From: Candidatus Poseidoniaceae archaeon
Lineage (GTDB): Archaea; Thermoplasmatota; Poseidoniia; Poseidoniales; Poseidoniaceae
Assembly (NCBI GenBank): GCA_938030705.1
Contig: CALHIR010000039.1
Location: 1-64,000 of the forward strand
Direction: 5' to 3'
DNA: 64,000 bases
Shown here: positions 62,009-64,000 of the stretch, in pieces
Position numbering within the stretch: position 1 is the stretch's first letter
Layout of the letters: each line of letters opens with the position of its first letter
The notes under the pieces: model-generated
Seen by the model: only the letters and a program-made list of their open reading frames with translations
What the model was told of the DNA's origin: nothing
The model's database searches: none
Translations under genes and position numbers: made by a program

Positions 62009-63583
62009 TCACCTCGCAAACCAGTGAGGAAGCGGTCGTTCGTATCCGGCCAGACGAAGGCCACTCACGGCCGCAGTTTCGTGGTTGAGCGCCCGCAAAT
62101 GTTTGCGTTCCAACATATCGATGCTCTTCACGCCGACTCTGCGCAGTTCATTGGCCAGGTCTTCTTGTGTCCCTTGCAGCCAATAAGCGATGTCTTCGCT
62201 ATCGGCCATCGGAGCTGCACAACTGACGATGTCAACACCTGACGACATGAGGACAGCAAGGTCGTGGCCGCTGGCAGCAAAACCGAGCAAAAACCCGGTT
62301 TGCGTTTGTTCGGAGCCAAGGTGCTCTTTTTTCGAGCGACCGGTCATCGGCAAAGCCGAGGCTTCCGAAAGGCCCGACCCGTCCTCGATGCGGGCCATGG
62401 CGAGGTCGATGTGATGGTGGGCTGCCCGGGCGTGGAGGGCTTGAACTCGGCTGATGGCTTCGATCAACGCAGCGGGCACGTTGTCCTTTGCCATGGAGCG
62501 CAAAGCCACGAGAAGGCCATCGAGTTGTTCTGCGTCCATGGGGGGCAGACGCTGGAGGTCAACGGCAAATCCTCCGGCGACCGGTAGGGCGTCGCGAATA
62601 CCGAGAAGGTTTTCTTTCGCCACCATCAACATGTCCACTGAACGGGGTTGTTCCAACACCATGGAGGGGTGGCGGTTCAGCACGGTGTGAACCGCTTCGG
62701 CGACGTTCTTGGTGGCTTGCATGGTCGCTCCGGAATCAATGCAAGGCAGGAGTGGAAGGGGAAGGGCAAGCGATTGTACGTCGTCCGACAAACCAATGAG
62801 GGCGACCGTGTCAACGGTTTCGTAGACTCGCAGTGGTTGGTCATCACTGGTGAGTCCAATGTTTGAGAGGTCATCCGATGAGACAGAAAAACCGGCCGAT
62901 TCAATGAGAAGTCCTTCTTGGGGGACCAAACACACGGCATCGGAGGGGACGTGCATGCTTTCGTCATCGATGAGTCCATTGATTTCTGAAACCTCCTTCT
63001 TGCTCAGTGGGCGCAACAACACCCCGGGAGGTGGGGCCGGACAACGGCCGTTAACAACGATGCGACCGCCCGTCATGCCTGCTCCAGGATCGGGACCTAC
63101 ATCGCCGTGAACGAGAATTAGGCCGTCTTTCATGCCGCCACCGACTCGGGCTCCAGTCGCACCTCGGACAATGAGGTGGCCGCCACGCATCTCGGCGCCT
63201 GCATCGTCACCACTTCCATCCAAGACGGTGATGGAACCGCTTTCCATCATGTAGCCGGTGAAATGACCTGCCATTCGTTCACAGAGGATGGTCGTGCCTT
63301 GATTGGCGGCGCCGAGGAAACTGCCCGCATCACCTTGCAGGGTGAACGAACCTCCGCTTCCGAAAGCCGCTACCCAAGAACCGAGTACACCGAGTGCGCG
63401 GAGTCTTGCACCTTCAGGAAGGGCAGGGCACAAGCCAAGTTCACCGTTTTTTGGGACGGGGTCGCCAGCGTTGGTCCACCCGATTCTGAGAATGGCGTTT
63501 TGTTCTGCTGCAGCAACGAGCCGTGGGCCCAATTTTTCATTGATGTTCATCGAGCGCAAGACGACCTCGGAAACACCCGCCAT
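62009..63583 (-). CDS. GXGXG-domain protein fused to a divergent glutamate synthase-like domain
   Basis: A protein of 524 residues. Residues about 70-200 form the beta-helical GXGXG domain (GSGGSFTLQGDAGSFLG, then RGGHLIVRGATG, MKDGLILVHGD, MTGGRIVVNG), as in GltB and formylmethanofuran dehydrogenase FwdC. The C-terminal 260 residues recall the FMN/Fe-S domain of glutamate synthase, notably DIAYWLQGTQEDLANELRRVGVKSID near 470-495. However, the order is reversed, the three-cysteine 3Fe-4S pattern is missing (one Cys in IVSCAAP), and no amidotransferase domain is present. Catalysis is therefore doubtful; a regulatory or structural role is possible. pheT begins five bases after its stop. Confidence 0.8.
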   Translation of the reverse strand: MAGVSEVVLRSMNINEKLGPRLVAAAEQNAILRIGWTNAGDPVPKNGELGLCPALPEGARLRALGVLGSWVAAFGSGGSFTLQGDAGSFLGAANQGTTILCERMAGHFTGYMMESGSITVLDGSGDDAGAEMRGGHLIVRGATGARVGGGMKDGLILVHGDVGPDPGAGMTGGRIVVNGRCPAPPPGVLLRPLSKKEVSEINGLIDDESMHVPSDAVCLVPQEGLLIESAGFSVSSDDLSNIGLTSDDQPLRVYETVDTVALIGLSDDVQSLALPLPLLPCIDSGATMQATKNVAEAVHTVLNRHPSMVLEQPRSVDMLMVAKENLLGIRDALPVAGGFAVDLQRLPPMDAEQLDGLLVALRSMAKDNVPAALIEAISRVQALHARAAHHHIDLAMARIEDGSGLSEASALPMTGRSKKEHLGSEQTQTGFLLGFAASGHDLAVLMSSGVDIVSCAAPMADSEDIAYWLQGTQEDLANELRRVGVKSIDMLERKHLRALNHETAAVSGLRLAGYERPLPHWFAR

Positions 63584-63678
63584 GGACCTTGGTCGTGCCC
63601 CTCACACAAATACACTGCTGTTCACTTGTCCACTGAATTTTGATTTCCAAAGGACGGAACCTTCGGGCGGTAAAGAAG

Positions 63679-63687
63679 CCTTTATTG
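63679..63687 (+). promoter_or_regulatory. TATA-like element of the GAPDH gene
   Basis: CCTTTATTG follows an A/G-rich stretch (TAAAGAAG). A start site about 25 bases on falls near 63708, at or just before the first in-frame ATG. The 136-base divergent spacer (63584-63719) holds nothing else I recognise. Confidence 0.45.
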
Positions 63688-63719
63688 ACGGCCTTCATGA
63701 GCACAGCATGGAGAAGGTC

Positions 63720-64000
63720 ATGACCATCAAAGTCGCCATTAACGGATACGGAACCATCGGTAAACGAGTCGCAGATGCGGTCGATGCCCAAGACGATATG
63801 GAGATTATCGGTGTGACCAAAACCCGCCCGTCCTTTGGATGCGACCTCGCCGTTCGCAAGGGCTACCCTCTGTACTGCACGTTCAACGACGCTGAGAAAA
63901 TTGCTGCGTTTAGACCGGCTGGCTATACCTGCCATGGGGGGCTGGACGATCTGCTTGCTGTTGCTGATGTCGTGGTGGATTGCTCCCCCGGAAAGGTCGG
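63720..64000 (+). CDS. gap: Type II glyceraldehyde-3-phosphate dehydrogenase, N-terminal part
   Basis: Ninety-three codons are present before the window ends. MTIKVAINGYGTIGKRVADAV is the Rossmann N-terminus of archaeal type II GAPDH, with the following VTKTRPSFGCDLAV and a VVVDCSPGKV stretch that agree with the family. The enzyme oxidises glyceraldehyde-3-phosphate in archaeal glycolysis and gluconeogenesis. ATG 63708 (MEKV) is a possible earlier start; I prefer 63720 because GGAGAAGGT lies before it. Confidence 0.93.
   Translation, partial: MTIKVAINGYGTIGKRVADAVDAQDDMEIIGVTKTRPSFGCDLAVRKGYPLYCTFNDAEKIAAFRPAGYTCHGGLDDLLAVADVVVDCSPGKV

Noticed and set aside
1-64000. Prophage, integrated plasmid or insertion sequence
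   Set aside because: No integrase, transposase, terminal repeats, capsid gene or shift in coding style is seen; housekeeping genes run throughout.

Overview
The window looks like a piece of a marine planktonic euryarchaeal chromosome, most likely Marine Group II (Poseidoniales) or a close Thermoplasmata relative. The grounds are archaeal: an archaeal-length S15 ribosomal protein, archaeal-type GluRS and PheT, an ArcS-like archaeosine enzyme with a C-terminal PUA domain, an AglB/STT3 oligosaccharyltransferase, archaeal class III-signal pilins, a UPF0201 protein, a type II GAPDH and TATA-like promoters. Genus-level placement is inference; no rRNA is present. The DNA is about half G+C and densely coded. 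No stretch over 300 bases lacks a gene, and I see no tRNA, rRNA, CRISPR, IS element or prophage.

Layout. 1-5000: the tail of a protein with a PGF-CTERM-like anchor, a small membrane protein, a single-pass surface protein (minus) and purD. 5028-15906: a 3201-residue AglB-like protein followed by a membrane-anchored subtilase. 16119-23069: a beta-helix surface protein followed 21 bases later by a STAND ATPase regulator with a winged helix and TPRs. 23071-27708 (minus): a WalJ/YycJ-like metallo-hydrolase, then three overlapping type IV pilin-like genes, one of 744 residues. 27897-40411: two giant secreted or surface proteins, a small helical protein and a lipoprotein zinc protease. 40367-45642: a Pcp-Nudix fusion, a UPF0201 protein, a GT2 glycosyltransferase, a zinc-ribbon membrane protein and DnaJ. 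45637-54126: more surface proteins around an information-processing core (arcS, rps15, unknowns) and a CBS protein. 54160-59075 (minus): gltX, rnhB and a surface protein. 59170-63583: a small protein, an SRAP protein, pheT and an unusual GXGXG protein. 63720-64000: the start of type II GAPDH.

The dominant theme is the cell envelope. At least eight long exported proteins, the enlarged N-glycosylation enzyme, pilins, a GT2 and two exported proteases sit among ordinary housekeeping genes. A plausible reading is an envelope rich in glycosylated single-pass proteins with cytoplasmic tails, used for contact with particles or for polymer degradation. The best candidates for undescribed biology are the AglB giant with extensions at both ends, the Pcp-Nudix fusion, the domain-shuffled GXGXG/GOGAT-like protein, the large-pilin operon and the surface protein/STAND pair. 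All functions come from reading motifs; no database search was possible.
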